The notes: a model not told the origin generated them from the sequence alone. DNA of 42,613 nt from Nitrospira lenta (GCA_945905765.1 CAMDPZ010000014.1:1-42613); one strand, 5' to 3'; shown: positions 16,020 to 24,820, counted from the stretch's first letter. A program made the numbers and translations.

Positions 16020-17072
16020 ATGGCGCCCACAGCCCGCTCGAAGTCCCGCAGCGCGATTCACGAATTCGATCTCATTCGCACGCTCCAGCAACGGCATAGT
16101 CGTCACGATCCCTCGGTGATCCGAGGGATCGGCGACGATGCGGCCATCGTGACCTCAGGAGCCGGAAAATGGAGCCTCCTGACCACCGACCTATTAGCGG
16201 AGGGCATCCACTTCGATCTCCGAACCGCCACGATGGCCGACATCGGCTTTCGCGCCGCAGTGGCCAACCTCAGCGACATCGCGGCAATGGGAGGAACGCC
16301 TCAGTATCTGCTCGTGTCCCTGGCCATTCCCCGCACCGGCGCCAACAACCAGGTCCATCAACTCTACCGGGGCATGATGGCAGCCTGCCGCCCGCATCGC
16401 GTCACACTCATCGGCGGGGACACCTCTGCCTCAGCCAACGGATGGTTTATCAACATCACATTGGTCGGAATGGTCCCGCCCCGCAAGGCGCTGCTCCGAA
16501 GCGGTGCGCGAACCGGAGATCTGCTCTACGTGACCGGCACGATCGGCGATGCCTTGGCCGGGTTGATGCTCTTGAATGAACCGCCCAGCAAAAAACGGCC
16601 CTCGCACACTGCGGCAATCTCAACCAGGCACAGACAGTTTCTGGTCGGCAGGCACCTCCATCCGACAGCACGGCTCGCGGAAGGCCAATGGCTCAGTGCC
16701 CACCGCTTCGCAACGTCCGCGATCGATCTCTCAGACGGCCTGTCCGGCGATCTCCGCCATATTTGCGAAGAAAGCCATGTCGGAGTGGAGCTCGATCTAA
16801 GTGCGCTCCCGCTTTCTCCTGCCTGTCGCGCCTATGCGGCATTTAGAAAGCTCGATCCAGCGGCTCTGGCCCTGACGGGAGGAGAAGATTATGAATTACT
16901 CTTTACCCTGCCGCCACGTCGCAAGGCAGAGGTTGAACGGGCCGCCAAACTTCACCGGTTTCGCATAACCTGCATCGGTGCCATTCGTCCGGCTCGACAG
17001 GGTATCCAGGCGATCGGCCAAGACGGGACGACACATCCGCTGCCGAACAGCAGTTACGAACATTTCAAATAA
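16020..17072 (+). CDS. thiL: Thiamine-monophosphate kinase
   Basis: Phosphorylates thiamine monophosphate to the active cofactor thiamine diphosphate. 350 residues, family length. Visible: EFDLIRTL, VIRGIGDDAAIV (Mg/ATP-binding GDDAA), TTDLLAEGIHFDL, AVANLSDIAAMGGTPQY, GGDTSAS, a C-terminal AIDLSDGLSGDL and TGGEDYELLFT. One base separates it from the lon stop, so the two are co-transcribed. It completes the pathway whose thiS, thiG and thiE lie at 26716-28547 on the opposite strand. Confidence 0.95.
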   Translation: MAPTARSKSRSAIHEFDLIRTLQQRHSRHDPSVIRGIGDDAAIVTSGAGKWSLLTTDLLAEGIHFDLRTATMADIGFRAAVANLSDIAAMGGTPQYLLVSLAIPRTGANNQVHQLYRGMMAACRPHRVTLIGGDTSASANGWFINITLVGMVPPRKALLRSGARTGDLLYVTGTIGDALAGLMLLNEPPSKKRPSHTAAISTRHRQFLVGRHLHPTARLAEGQWLSAHRFATSAIDLSDGLSGDLRHICEESHVGVELDLSALPLSPACRAYAAFRKLDPAALALTGGEDYELLFTLPPRRKAEVERAAKLHRFRITCIGAIRPARQGIQAIGQDGTTHPLPNSSYEHFK

Positions 17073-17093
17073 CCGGCTGCAGCAACCACAACT

Positions 17094-17582
17094 ATGGCCT
17101 TGATTCCCTCACTCCGATCTCTGATAAAGCGGGTCCTCCAATTGCGAGAGTCACCGCAACGAACGGCGCTGGCCTTCGCCATGGGGGTCTTCATCGCTTT
17201 TTCCCCGACCTATGGCCTCCATACAGTCATGGTGCTCTTCTGCGCCTGGGCCCTAGGCCTGAACTTTCTTGCCCTCATGGTCGGCGCCTCCCTCAATAAT
17301 CCCTGGACCATCGTCCCGATCCTCGGCGCCACCTATTGGGTGGGCGCGCTCTTGCTCGGCAGATCGGACGGCCCTGCTTTCGATTGGCATGACCTGAGCT
17401 TCGGCGCGATCTACGAACAGGTCATGCCCTATGCCGTGCCATTTTTTCTCGGGGGATTCGTCTTGAGTCTCCTCGGCGCCGCGCTCACCTACCCGCTCGC
17501 CAACTATTTCCTGACCAAACATCGGCAGCCTCACCCCCCGGAACAGGCGAAGCCATTGCCGCCCCCTCAAGATGTAAGCTAA
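17094..17582 (+). CDS. DUF2062 membrane protein
   Basis: 162 residues. Family hallmark at the N-terminus: SPQRTALAFAMGVFIAFSPTYGLHT, then GASLNNPWT and a closing hydrophobic hairpin (FFLGGFVLSLLGAALTYPLANYF), giving about three to four membrane segments. DUF2062 proteins have no settled function and are sometimes fused to glycosyltransferases. The tail is Pro/Gln-rich and polar. It sits 21 bp after thiL and 11 bp before the HD protein, so it belongs to the galU-lon run. No clear Shine-Dalgarno is visible. Confidence 0.85.
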   Translation: MALIPSLRSLIKRVLQLRESPQRTALAFAMGVFIAFSPTYGLHTVMVLFCAWALGLNFLALMVGASLNNPWTIVPILGATYWVGALLLGRSDGPAFDWHDLSFGAIYEQVMPYAVPFFLGGFVLSLLGAALTYPLANYFLTKHRQPHPPEQAKPLPPPQDVS

Positions 17583-17593
17583 GATCGGTCACC

Positions 17594-19012
17594 ATGTCAG
17601 ACGGTCATCAATCCAATGCTCCCTACGATGGATCGGCGCTGATCGCCGATCCGATCCATCAATATGTCTCCTTCACCGTGCCCTTCTCCGCTGCGGACCA
17701 GCATGAACGGACGGAAAAGAACCTGATCGACTCCCCCTGGGTGCAGCGCCTCCGCTACATCTATCAACTGCAAAGCGCCAGGTGGGTCTATCCCTCCGCG
17801 GAACATACCCGCTTCGTCCACTCGCTCGGCACGATGCATGTGGCGGGCCGCTTCGCGCGCCATCTCTATCCATTTCTCAAGAAAACGGTGAAGGACATCC
17901 CCTCCGCGAACTATGTGGAAGAGTTCCTTCGCGTCACCGCCCTCGCGCACGATATCGGGCACGGCCCCTTCTGCCATTTCTTCGACGACAACTATTTGCA
18001 CGCATTCGGCGCAAGCCACGAAAAACTCGGACAGATCATCATCCGCGACCATCTGGGTCCGATCATCCGCAAGATCCGTCGCAGCCCCTCCGGCCTCTTC
18101 GACAAAGGCGAAGAGCTCAATCCGGACCAGATCGCCCATGTGATCCTCAAGGAAAAGGGCAAGGACAACTCCCGCATTCCGCGCTGGATCAATATGCTCC
18201 AGCCGGTCATTTCCGGCAGCTATACCGCGGATAACCTCGACTATGTCCTGCGCGACTCCTATATGTGCGGCGTGGCGGTGGGGCCGGTCGATCTCTCCCG
18301 GCTCATCCACTACACGATCCTCACGGACAAGGGATTCACGATCCATAAGACCGGCCTGCCGGCCCTGCAGATGTTTCTCAACACCCGCATGTATCTCTAT
18401 TCCAATGTCTATTATCACCGGACCACGCGCGCGATCGACATCCACCTCCGCGACATCTTCGGCGAGACCATGAAGCTCCTCTTCCCCCACGATCCCCGCA
18501 AGAAGATGGACGAGTACCTGGCGCTGACCGATTGGTCGCTGCTGGAGCAGGTGCGGGGCTGGAAGACCAGCCGCCATGCCACCGAACGGCGGCTGGGGGC
18601 GGAATGGCAGAGGATTCTCGGACGCGACGTCAAATGGAAGATGGCCTACAGCGCGGTGCTCAAGGAAAAGGGGCAGGAGCGCGGCATGGACTTTCCCAGC
18701 CACCAGCACTTCGAAGAACAGATTAAAAAAGAATTACCGGCAAAGCTGAAAAAAGTGGAGTTCCGCGTGGATATGGCCCCGCTCGACCCGCGGCCTGATC
18801 CGAAAGACCGGCGTGGCAATCCCCTCTACGTCTACGACCCCAGCACCAAAGTCGTTTCAACAGACCCCTTGGAAGAATTCCTCGACCTGCTGCCCACCCG
18901 CTTGGTCCAATTCCGCGTCTATACCCTCGACCATGCCCATGACGAAGCCCTCTCACGAGCCACAGCCACCGTGCTCAACAAGACCCCGTCGAGCCTCGAA
19001 TCGAACGAATAA
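17594..19012 (+). CDS. HD-superfamily phosphohydrolase (SAMHD1/dGTPase-like, COG1078)
   Basis: 472 residues. The metal-binding HD signature is complete: His 76 (TRFVHSLGT), His 119-Asp 120 (ALAHDIGHGPF) and Asp 216 (TADNLDYVLRDSYMCG). The arrangement SPWVQRLRYIYQLQSARWVYPSAEHTRF matches COG1078 proteins related to SAMHD1 and dGTPases, which hydrolyse dNTPs or other phosphorylated nucleotides. The substrate cannot be read from sequence. The C-terminal third (about 340-472) is charged and less conserved. Last gene of the plus-strand run; its TAA is followed two bases later by a palindromic element that probably ends transcription. Confidence 0.88.
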   Translation: MSDGHQSNAPYDGSALIADPIHQYVSFTVPFSAADQHERTEKNLIDSPWVQRLRYIYQLQSARWVYPSAEHTRFVHSLGTMHVAGRFARHLYPFLKKTVKDIPSANYVEEFLRVTALAHDIGHGPFCHFFDDNYLHAFGASHEKLGQIIIRDHLGPIIRKIRRSPSGLFDKGEELNPDQIAHVILKEKGKDNSRIPRWINMLQPVISGSYTADNLDYVLRDSYMCGVAVGPVDLSRLIHYTILTDKGFTIHKTGLPALQMFLNTRMYLYSNVYYHRTTRAIDIHLRDIFGETMKLLFPHDPRKKMDEYLALTDWSLLEQVRGWKTSRHATERRLGAEWQRILGRDVKWKMAYSAVLKEKGQERGMDFPSHQHFEEQIKKELPAKLKKVEFRVDMAPLDPRPDPKDRRGNPLYVYDPSTKVVSTDPLEEFLDLLPTRLVQFRVYTLDHAHDEALSRATATVLNKTPSSLESNE

Positions 19013-19014
19013 TC

Positions 19015-19133
19015 GGCTGCTGAAAAAGTCCGCCAGCTTCGTTCTCGCATCGTTCAGACCCTCAACGTACCCTACGGGTACGCCTCGGCCCTTCACTCGC
19101 TGCGGCCTTGCTGAACGGCCTTTTTGAGCAGCC
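19015..19133. repeat. ~120-bp palindromic intergenic element, copy 2 (between convergent operons)
   Basis: Ends GGCTGCTGAAAAAGTCCGCC and its inverted partner (GGCCTTTTTGAGCAGCC), with a central GTACCCTACGGGTAC hairpin. It lies between the convergent HD-protein stop and M23-peptidase stop (19139). With A-rich and T-rich stretches near both ends it is a good candidate for a bidirectional terminator. Same orientation as copy 1. Confidence 0.9.
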
Positions 19134-19138
19134 TGTGG

Positions 19139-20149
19139 TTATTCCCTGACTGGAAGAGCTTGTGAGGCTGACGCAGGTTCAGAAACGGGAGCTGCTACAG
19201 GGGTAGAAAGCGTTGCACTGCTCTTGAACGGTAGATCCAGCAACGTATAGGGATTCACTCTGGCGCCGTTGAGCTTGACGCCCCAATGGAGATGCGGGCC
19301 GGTGGCGCGGCCGGTGGCTCCCACCTTGCCGATGATTTGCCCGGCTGTGATCAGGTCTCCGTCTTTGACCAGAATCTCAGACAGGTGAAAGTACATCGAG
19401 TAGAAGCCCAGGCCGTGATCGACGAAAACACCCCTGCCGGAGAAGATGTGATCGACGGTGATGCGGACGATTCCGTCATTCGTGGCTGCGACATCGGCTC
19501 CCATCGGCGCGCCGATATCCTCTCCATTATGGGGATTACGCGGCTTGCCGTTCATGATCCGCACGCTGCCAAAAATGCCGGTGCGTTTGCCGTTGACCGG
19601 CTCCACGAAATTGCTGTGCCAGAGTTTCAGGCGTGAATTCTCCGCCAGCGCTTGTTTCACCTGCGCCTGCTCGGCTTTCCAGCGGGCCACAGCCTTCTCG
19701 TCCAGATCGACCTTCTCTTTGGGCAGCTTCAGATGTTCGACGGCGAACTTCTCTTTGGCCACCAAGACATTGAAGCTCAACTGCTTCGCCTGTTCCCCCT
19801 GCTTCACTTCCACGGCCAGTTCATAGGTCCCGGGATCGTCCTGCATATCGATCCCCAACAATCCGACATAGCCAGCCGGCTCCCCTGGCCTGAACTCACG
19901 GAAGAAGGGAATCGTCCGATCGAGGAATGTGCCGGTCACCTCCGTCGCCTGCTCTTCGCCCTTCACCTTGACCACCAGCACCTGCCCCTGCTTGCCGCTA
20001 TATTGTCCATCCAGGCCCTTCGGCGGAGGCGGCGTATTGGGAAACAACTCGACAGGGAAGACGCTGGAGAGCAACACGACGGCCATAATCATCATCCGGT
20101 CCAGTCGCGAGATCCGTAGCTGCGCCTGTTTGAGAGCGGTCATCATCAT
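19139..20149 (-). CDS. M23-family metallopeptidase (LytM domain), coupled to pafA
   Basis: 336 residues. An N-terminal hydrophobic segment (about 19-36) directs it to the periplasm. An Ig-like/beta-rich middle (about 48-130) and a short helical linker precede the LytM domain. The zinc ligands and catalytic His are intact: His 207 and Asp 211 (NPHNGEDIG), His 255 (YFHLS), His 286 and His 288 (GPHLHWG), so an active peptidoglycan endopeptidase is expected, unlike EnvC in this window. The start overlaps the pafA TGA in a repeated ATG run (ATGATGATGA), implying translational coupling. A peptidoglycan enzyme in a proteasome operon is unexpected. Confidence 0.92.
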   Translation of the reverse strand: MMMTALKQAQLRISRLDRMMIMAVVLLSSVFPVELFPNTPPPPKGLDGQYSGKQGQVLVVKVKGEEQATEVTGTFLDRTIPFFREFRPGEPAGYVGLLGIDMQDDPGTYELAVEVKQGEQAKQLSFNVLVAKEKFAVEHLKLPKEKVDLDEKAVARWKAEQAQVKQALAENSRLKLWHSNFVEPVNGKRTGIFGSVRIMNGKPRNPHNGEDIGAPMGADVAATNDGIVRITVDHIFSGRGVFVDHGLGFYSMYFHLSEILVKDGDLITAGQIIGKVGATGRATGPHLHWGVKLNGARVNPYTLLDLPFKSSATLSTPVAAPVSEPASASQALPVRE

Positions 20150-21540
20150 CGGTAGAGCCTCAATCCCGACACCTGAGAGACCAACTCATCCACGCGCCGA
20201 TTCACGGCGCTGAAGGGGTCCATGCAGAGTATCGTTTCTTCCCAATAGCCGTTGAGTTTCAAATAGGTCCAGTCCACCGTATAGGAACGATTCTTCGCGC
20301 GGGCGAACCGGATGAAATCGCCTCGCACCTTCGCCCTCGTGGTCTGAGGCGGAGTTGACATGGCCCGCTGCACCGATTCCTCCGCTGCGACCCGTTCGAT
20401 CATCCCACGGGACTCCATCAGATAATACAACCCACGCGTCCGTTTGACATCATGATATTGCAGATCGAGCAGGAAGACTCGTGGGTCGTCCCAGCCACAG
20501 CCCTTTTTGTCGATATAGGACTGGATGAGATGCCTCTTGGTCACCCAGTCGATTTCGCGCACGAGCTGCATCGGATCGTCTTCCAGCTTATCCAGCACCA
20601 TGGCCCACCGTTTCCACACATCGTCGAGAATCGGATCATGCTCCTGTTGCGCTAAATATTGCTGCGCCCGATCCAAGTAAACCCGCTGCACCTCTACTGC
20701 CGTCAGCTGGCGACCGTCGTCCAGCCTGACTTTCTTCTTCAAGGAAGGATCGCGTGAAATCTCCCTGATCGCTTTCACAGGATCCTCTAACTCCATCCCT
20801 TGAACCACATATCCTTCCTCGATCATCGACAGGACCAGCGACGCCGTGCCGACCTTCAAATAGGTCGCGAACTCCGACATATTGGAATCCCCGACGATGA
20901 TATGGAGCCGCCGGTAGCGCTCCGCGTCGGCATGAGGCTCGTCCCTGGTATTGATGATGCTGCGCGAGGACGTGGTCGAGGACGAGGTCTTTTCGTGAAT
21001 ATGTTGGGCTCGTTGCGAGATGAAATACTGAGGCTTGCCGGAAACTTTCAGCACTTTCCCCGCCCCGCTGTAGACCTGGCGCGTCACGAAAAATGGGGTG
21101 AGCTGCTCCGTGACTTTCCAGAAATCGACATCCCGGCGCATCAGGAAGTTTTCATGGCAGCCGTAGGTATTGCCCAGCGAATCCGTATTGTTCTTGAAAA
21201 TGTAGATTTCCCCGGACAGCCCCTCTTCCCGCAGCCGTTCTTCCGCCGCAGGCAGACAGGCTTCGAGGAGCCGCTCACCGGCTTTATCGTGAATGACGAG
21301 ATCGAGAATGTTGTCGCACTCGGGAGTGGAATACTCGGGATGACAGCCAGTGTCTTGATAGAAGCGCGCGCCGTTCGCGAGAAAGGCGTTGGAGGGCCAG
21401 CTGTTGGGAATGAGTCCTTCGAAGATATAGCCCAGCACCTTCTCCATCGGCAGGTACACACGCCCATTCGGAGAGAAGATGAGCCCGTACTCATTCTCCA
21501 AACCGAAGATCCGTTGTTTCAGAGGACCGGCTTGTAGCAT
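20146..21540 (-). CDS. pafA: Pup--protein ligase (proteasome accessory factor A)
   Basis: Activates the C-terminal Glu of the small modifier with ATP and joins it to substrate lysines, marking them for the proteasome. 464 residues from ATG 21540; actinobacterial PafA is about 450. Visible: QRIFGLENEYGL at the N-terminus, catalytic Asp about 63 in FYQDTGCHPEYSTPECD, IYIFKNNTDSLGNTYGCHEN, INTRDEPHADAERYRRLH, TEIDWV-like REIDWVTKR and DLQYHDVKRTRG. It lacks the long Dop loop, which separates it from dop. The frame continues upstream to 21648 but that part is 9-bp array DNA. The Shine-Dalgarno is weak. Confidence 0.94.
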   Translation of the reverse strand: MLQAGPLKQRIFGLENEYGLIFSPNGRVYLPMEKVLGYIFEGLIPNSWPSNAFLANGARFYQDTGCHPEYSTPECDNILDLVIHDKAGERLLEACLPAAEERLREEGLSGEIYIFKNNTDSLGNTYGCHENFLMRRDVDFWKVTEQLTPFFVTRQVYSGAGKVLKVSGKPQYFISQRAQHIHEKTSSSTTSSRSIINTRDEPHADAERYRRLHIIVGDSNMSEFATYLKVGTASLVLSMIEEGYVVQGMELEDPVKAIREISRDPSLKKKVRLDDGRQLTAVEVQRVYLDRAQQYLAQQEHDPILDDVWKRWAMVLDKLEDDPMQLVREIDWVTKRHLIQSYIDKKGCGWDDPRVFLLDLQYHDVKRTRGLYYLMESRGMIERVAAEESVQRAMSTPPQTTRAKVRGDFIRFARAKNRSYTVDWTYLKLNGYWEETILCMDPFSAVNRRVDELVSQVSGLRLYR

Positions 21541-21604
21541 GTGCGTACAGACAGGATACCAGCCACCCCAGCCTTCTTCAACAGAAGGATCAGATCTGGA
21601 GATG

Positions 21605-21755
21605 CGGTCTATCTGGTCTGTCCGGTCTGTCTGGCTGCTGGGAAGCATGGCGAGACGAGCGGGAAAGGCGGGACTAGTTAGAGTGGTCTTTCTGATCGAT
21701 CAGGCCAGTCTGGTTCAACCAGATAGACGAGATAGACCGAACAGACCAGATAGAC
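21605..21755. repeat. Inverted array of 9-bp GGTCTGTC-like units between prcA and pafA
   Basis: Arm 21605-21634 has three to four (C/T)GGTCT(A/G)TC units. The inverted arm 21719-21755 has four, and the loop is 84 nt. It occupies most of the 236-bp gap between the prcA stop (21777) and the pafA ATG (21540), in which I find no small modifier gene and no convincing promoter. Confidence 0.9.
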
Positions 21756-21776
21756 AAAATGGACCGCAGGGACAAG

Positions 21777-22463
21777 TTATGGAGAGAGAAGCTGTTTCGT
21801 GTCGGCAGCCGATAGGCGTCGGAACCGCCGGCCCTCGCGGGTGCGGTCCAGCACCGCGACTTCCAGACTCTCCAGCGAAAGCTTCTGGCTCCCGATTTGT
21901 TCGAGCGAGGAGATGCAGAGAGAAAGGGCTTCGCGCAGGTCCGGAGGCTTCGTCAGACCCTTCTCTTTTAACAGAGCCTGAATAGCCTCAGCCTTGCCTC
22001 CGATGACCGCAAAGGTGCGCTCGTCGATGATGCTCCCATCGAAGGAAATACGATACATCTCGTTGGCATGGCCGTTGTGCCCGACTTGCACGACCAGAAT
22101 TTCCACCTCCAGAGGCTTCTGCTCCTGGCTGAAAATGGTGCCCACGCTTTGCGAATAGCCGTTCGCCAACGAGCGGGCCGTCACGTCTTCCCTGCTATAC
22201 ATGAAGCCCTTGAGGTCCGCATGTCTGATGCCGGCCTTCCGGAGATTTTCGAACTCGCTATACTTGCCGGCCCCGGCGAAGGCGATACTGTCGTAGATCT
22301 CGGAAATTTTATACAGAGAGGCGCTGGGGTTCTCCGCCACGAGGAGAATCCCGTTCACATATTCGATGGCAATGATGGAACGGCCTTTGGCGATGCCCTT
22401 CTTGGCATACTCCGCCTTGTCCTGCATCATCTGCTCGGGCGAGACGTAATAGGGCAACGGCAT
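21777..22463 (-). CDS. prcA: 20S proteasome subunit alpha
   Basis: Alpha ring subunit that gates the 20S chamber and docks the ARC ATPase. 228 residues. The N-terminus MPLPYYVSPEQMMQDKAEYAKKG is the gating/H0 segment of bacterial PrcA. KGIAKGRSIIAIEYVNGILLVAEN follows, with the fold's conserved GAGKYSEFENLRKAGIRHADLKG. It lacks the catalytic Thr, as expected. Two bases separate it from the prcB stop, with GGAGAG as ribosome binding site. Confidence 0.95.
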   Translation of the reverse strand: MPLPYYVSPEQMMQDKAEYAKKGIAKGRSIIAIEYVNGILLVAENPSASLYKISEIYDSIAFAGAGKYSEFENLRKAGIRHADLKGFMYSREDVTARSLANGYSQSVGTIFSQEQKPLEVEILVVQVGHNGHANEMYRISFDGSIIDERTFAVIGGKAEAIQALLKEKGLTKPPDLREALSLCISSLEQIGSQKLSLESLEVAVLDRTREGRRFRRLSAADTKQLLSP

Positions 22464-22465
22464 GG

Positions 22466-23293
22466 TTAGCTCTCCTTAGAACGGCGGGTCGCGAGCAACC
22501 CGTCATAGATATTGCGAATCTGCTGCTCGGACACGTCGGTGATACCACGCGCATCCACAATCTTTGCCGTGGGGTAAATGCCCCGCACGAGATCCGGCCC
22601 CCCGGTGCCGACATCGTCGTCTGCCGCATTGTAGAGCGCCAACAGGGCCAACTTCAGGGCTTCCGGCTCGGCCAGGCCCTTGAGAAAATGTTCCCGCATC
22701 GTATTGCGCGCATCTTTCCCGCCGGACCCGATGGCATGGTAATCCGACTCTTCGTACCGGCCGCCGGAGAGATCGTACTTAAAAATGCGCCCTTCGGTCC
22801 GTTTCACATCGTATCCGACATAGAGCGGCATGACGACCAACCCTTGAAAGACCATGGGCAAATTGGCCTTCACCATCTGTCCGAGCTTATTGGCCTTCCC
22901 TTCACAAGAAAGCTGCACGCCTTCCAACTTCTCGTAATGCTCCAGCTCGACCTGAAACAGCTTGGCCATTTCGATACAAGGACCGGCCGCGCCGGCAATC
23001 GCCATGGCGGAATAGTCGTCGATCTTAAACACTTTCTCGATCCGCCGTTCGGCGATTTGGAATCCTTCCGTCGCCCGGCGATCTCCGGCAATCACCACCC
23101 CCTGCTGATACTTGATCGCCAGCACCGTGGTGGCATGGGGCACGTTCATCGCGCCCCCCCCTCGCATCGGCTCGCCCGACGCCTGCGCCTGCAAGAAGCC
23201 GCTCCGTCCGGTCGGAGTCAGCGCCGGATGGTGCCGGGTCAAAAAGTCAAAGAAGCTTGAATCGTCATGGTTGGGAAGAAATGGTAATTTCAT
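22466..23293 (-). CDS. prcB: 20S proteasome subunit beta (catalytic, N-terminal Thr protease)
   Basis: 275 residues with a propeptide of 54 residues. The propeptide includes SSFFDFLTRHHPALTP, closely resembling the mycobacterial SSFTDFLRR segment. Autocleavage before Thr 55 (NVPHA/TTVLAIKYQQGVVIAGDRRAT) would expose the nucleophile; Asp 71 and Arg 72 of GDRR and the later Lys (IEKVFKIDDY) fit the family active site. GSGGKDARN near the C-terminal half is the conserved loop. It lies 27 bp downstream of dop, where actinobacteria carry pup; none fits here. Confidence 0.95.
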   Translation of the reverse strand: MKLPFLPNHDDSSFFDFLTRHHPALTPTGRSGFLQAQASGEPMRGGGAMNVPHATTVLAIKYQQGVVIAGDRRATEGFQIAERRIEKVFKIDDYSAMAIAGAAGPCIEMAKLFQVELEHYEKLEGVQLSCEGKANKLGQMVKANLPMVFQGLVVMPLYVGYDVKRTEGRIFKYDLSGGRYEESDYHAIGSGGKDARNTMREHFLKGLAEPEALKLALLALYNAADDDVGTGGPDLVRGIYPTAKIVDARGITDVSEQQIRNIYDGLLATRRSKES

Positions 23294-23320
23294 AATGTTC
23301 GTTGCCAGATTCCTTATGCG

Positions 23321-24820
23321 TCAGGCCTTCAGCTTCTCCAGCAATGCGTCAACCGTCTCAACCTGGTCCAGCAGATCGCTCGTCAATGAAGCCGTCCCTC
23401 GGAGCGGGTCCATCAAGGGCACCCGTTTCACCTGCTTATTGCCGACGTCGAAGAGCACCGAGGTCCAGCTCACCCCGTAGAGCGACTTCGCAAACTGGCT
23501 GACGCAACGTCCGCGGAAATAGGCTCGCGTCCCGGGAGGGGGAGTAAACTCCGCCCGCACAATCTCGGCCTCCTGCACGATGCGCTCGATCAGGTGGCTG
23601 CGCTCAAGCGTAAAGTAGAGGCCCTTGTCCGGGCGGACATCGTGATACTGAAGATCCATCAACCGGATGCGAGGATCGTCCCAGCCGCAGCCCTTCCGCT
23701 CCATATAGGATTCCATGATCTGGCGCTTGGCCACCCAATCCAATTCGCGCGCCAGAAGTCTGGGATCCTGTTCCAACTTATCCAGCACCTCTTCCCAGCG
23801 GACGAGGATATCTTTCGTCACTTGGGAAAGATCCTGACAGGCATAGTATCCCATGGCCACCTTCAAATAAGCTCGCTGAATGGCCACCGCCGTCATCGAT
23901 CGGCCCCCCGACAACTTAAGCGGCTCCTTCATGCCAAAATCGCGCGAGACCTGCTTGATGCCACGAACCGGGTCTTCCAACTCAATCTGCGGCATCTCGA
24001 CTCCTGCATCCAGCAATTCCAGCAGGATGGCCAAAGTGCCAACCTTGAGGTAGGTCGACAGTTCCGCCATGTTGGCATCCCCGGCAATCACATGGAGCCG
24101 CCGGTACTTGGCATGTTCCGCATGGGGCTCATCGCGTGAATTGACAATAGGGCGGCGGACCATCGTATTGAGATCGACGAGACATTCGAAAAAATCCGCG
24201 CGCTGCGAGATCTGATAATCAGCCTGATCAGCCTGATTCTCCGCCCCGACCTTCCCTGCCCCGGCGAAAATAGGCCTCGTCACCAGAAACGGCGCCACCG
24301 CTTTGACGATGCGGCCGAAAGGCACCGCACGAGACATGAGATAGCTTTCATGATAGCCGTAACTATTCCCCTTGCCGTCCGAGTTGTTCTTATACAAAAC
24401 ACACGGATCCCGCCCTGTGGCACGCGCCATCTGTTCGAGACATTGGGCCAGAATATGGGCGCCAGCCCGTTCGAAAGCCACGATTTCACGCGGGTTGGTA
24501 CATTCGGGCGTGGAATATTCAGGGTGGGCGCCATCGACATAGAGTCGGCCACCGTTGGCCAGCACTTTGTTCAACTGGCGGTTGTAATCGGGATTGGGCC
24601 GCTCCCGCTCCCCCGCGACTTCAAACCCACGCGCATCGAGCAGCGGATTTTCATTTTCATAGTCCCAAACTGCCAGAGGAGCCGGAAGACCCGGATAATG
24701 TCCGATAACCGCGATGGAATTGGCGACAGGGTCCGCAGCGGAATGGTCGCGTGACGCGATGCCGAACTCTGTTTCTGTACCCATCACGCGAGATGTCGTT
24801 GGCGAGGTAGATTCCTGCAT
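23321..24820 (-). CDS. dop: Depupylase/deamidase of Pup
   Basis: Removes the modifier from tagged proteins and, where the modifier ends in Gln, deamidates it to Glu. 499 residues, the length of actinobacterial Dop. Visible: RVMGTETEFGI at residue 11, the long Dop-specific loop (about 38-80), catalytic Asp 96 in RLYVDGAHPEYSTPEC, VLYKNNSDGKGNSYGYHE, NSRDEPHAEHAKYRRLH and MDLQYHDVRPDKG. The loop and GTETEFG distinguish it from pafA. A small 9-bp duplication near 24225-24245 adds Gln-Ala-Asp repeats before YQISQRADFFE. It lies 12 bp after the ARC gene. Confidence 0.95.
   Translation of the reverse strand: MQESTSPTTSRVMGTETEFGIASRDHSAADPVANSIAVIGHYPGLPAPLAVWDYENENPLLDARGFEVAGERERPNPDYNRQLNKVLANGGRLYVDGAHPEYSTPECTNPREIVAFERAGAHILAQCLEQMARATGRDPCVLYKNNSDGKGNSYGYHESYLMSRAVPFGRIVKAVAPFLVTRPIFAGAGKVGAENQADQADYQISQRADFFECLVDLNTMVRRPIVNSRDEPHAEHAKYRRLHVIAGDANMAELSTYLKVGTLAILLELLDAGVEMPQIELEDPVRGIKQVSRDFGMKEPLKLSGGRSMTAVAIQRAYLKVAMGYYACQDLSQVTKDILVRWEEVLDKLEQDPRLLARELDWVAKRQIMESYMERKGCGWDDPRIRLMDLQYHDVRPDKGLYFTLERSHLIERIVQEAEIVRAEFTPPPGTRAYFRGRCVSQFAKSLYGVSWTSVLFDVGNKQVKRVPLMDPLRGTASLTSDLLDQVETVDALLEKLKA

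Noticed and set aside
23294-23320. pup gene between dop and prcB
   Set aside because: Only 27 bp are available; all three frames were read and nothing fits.
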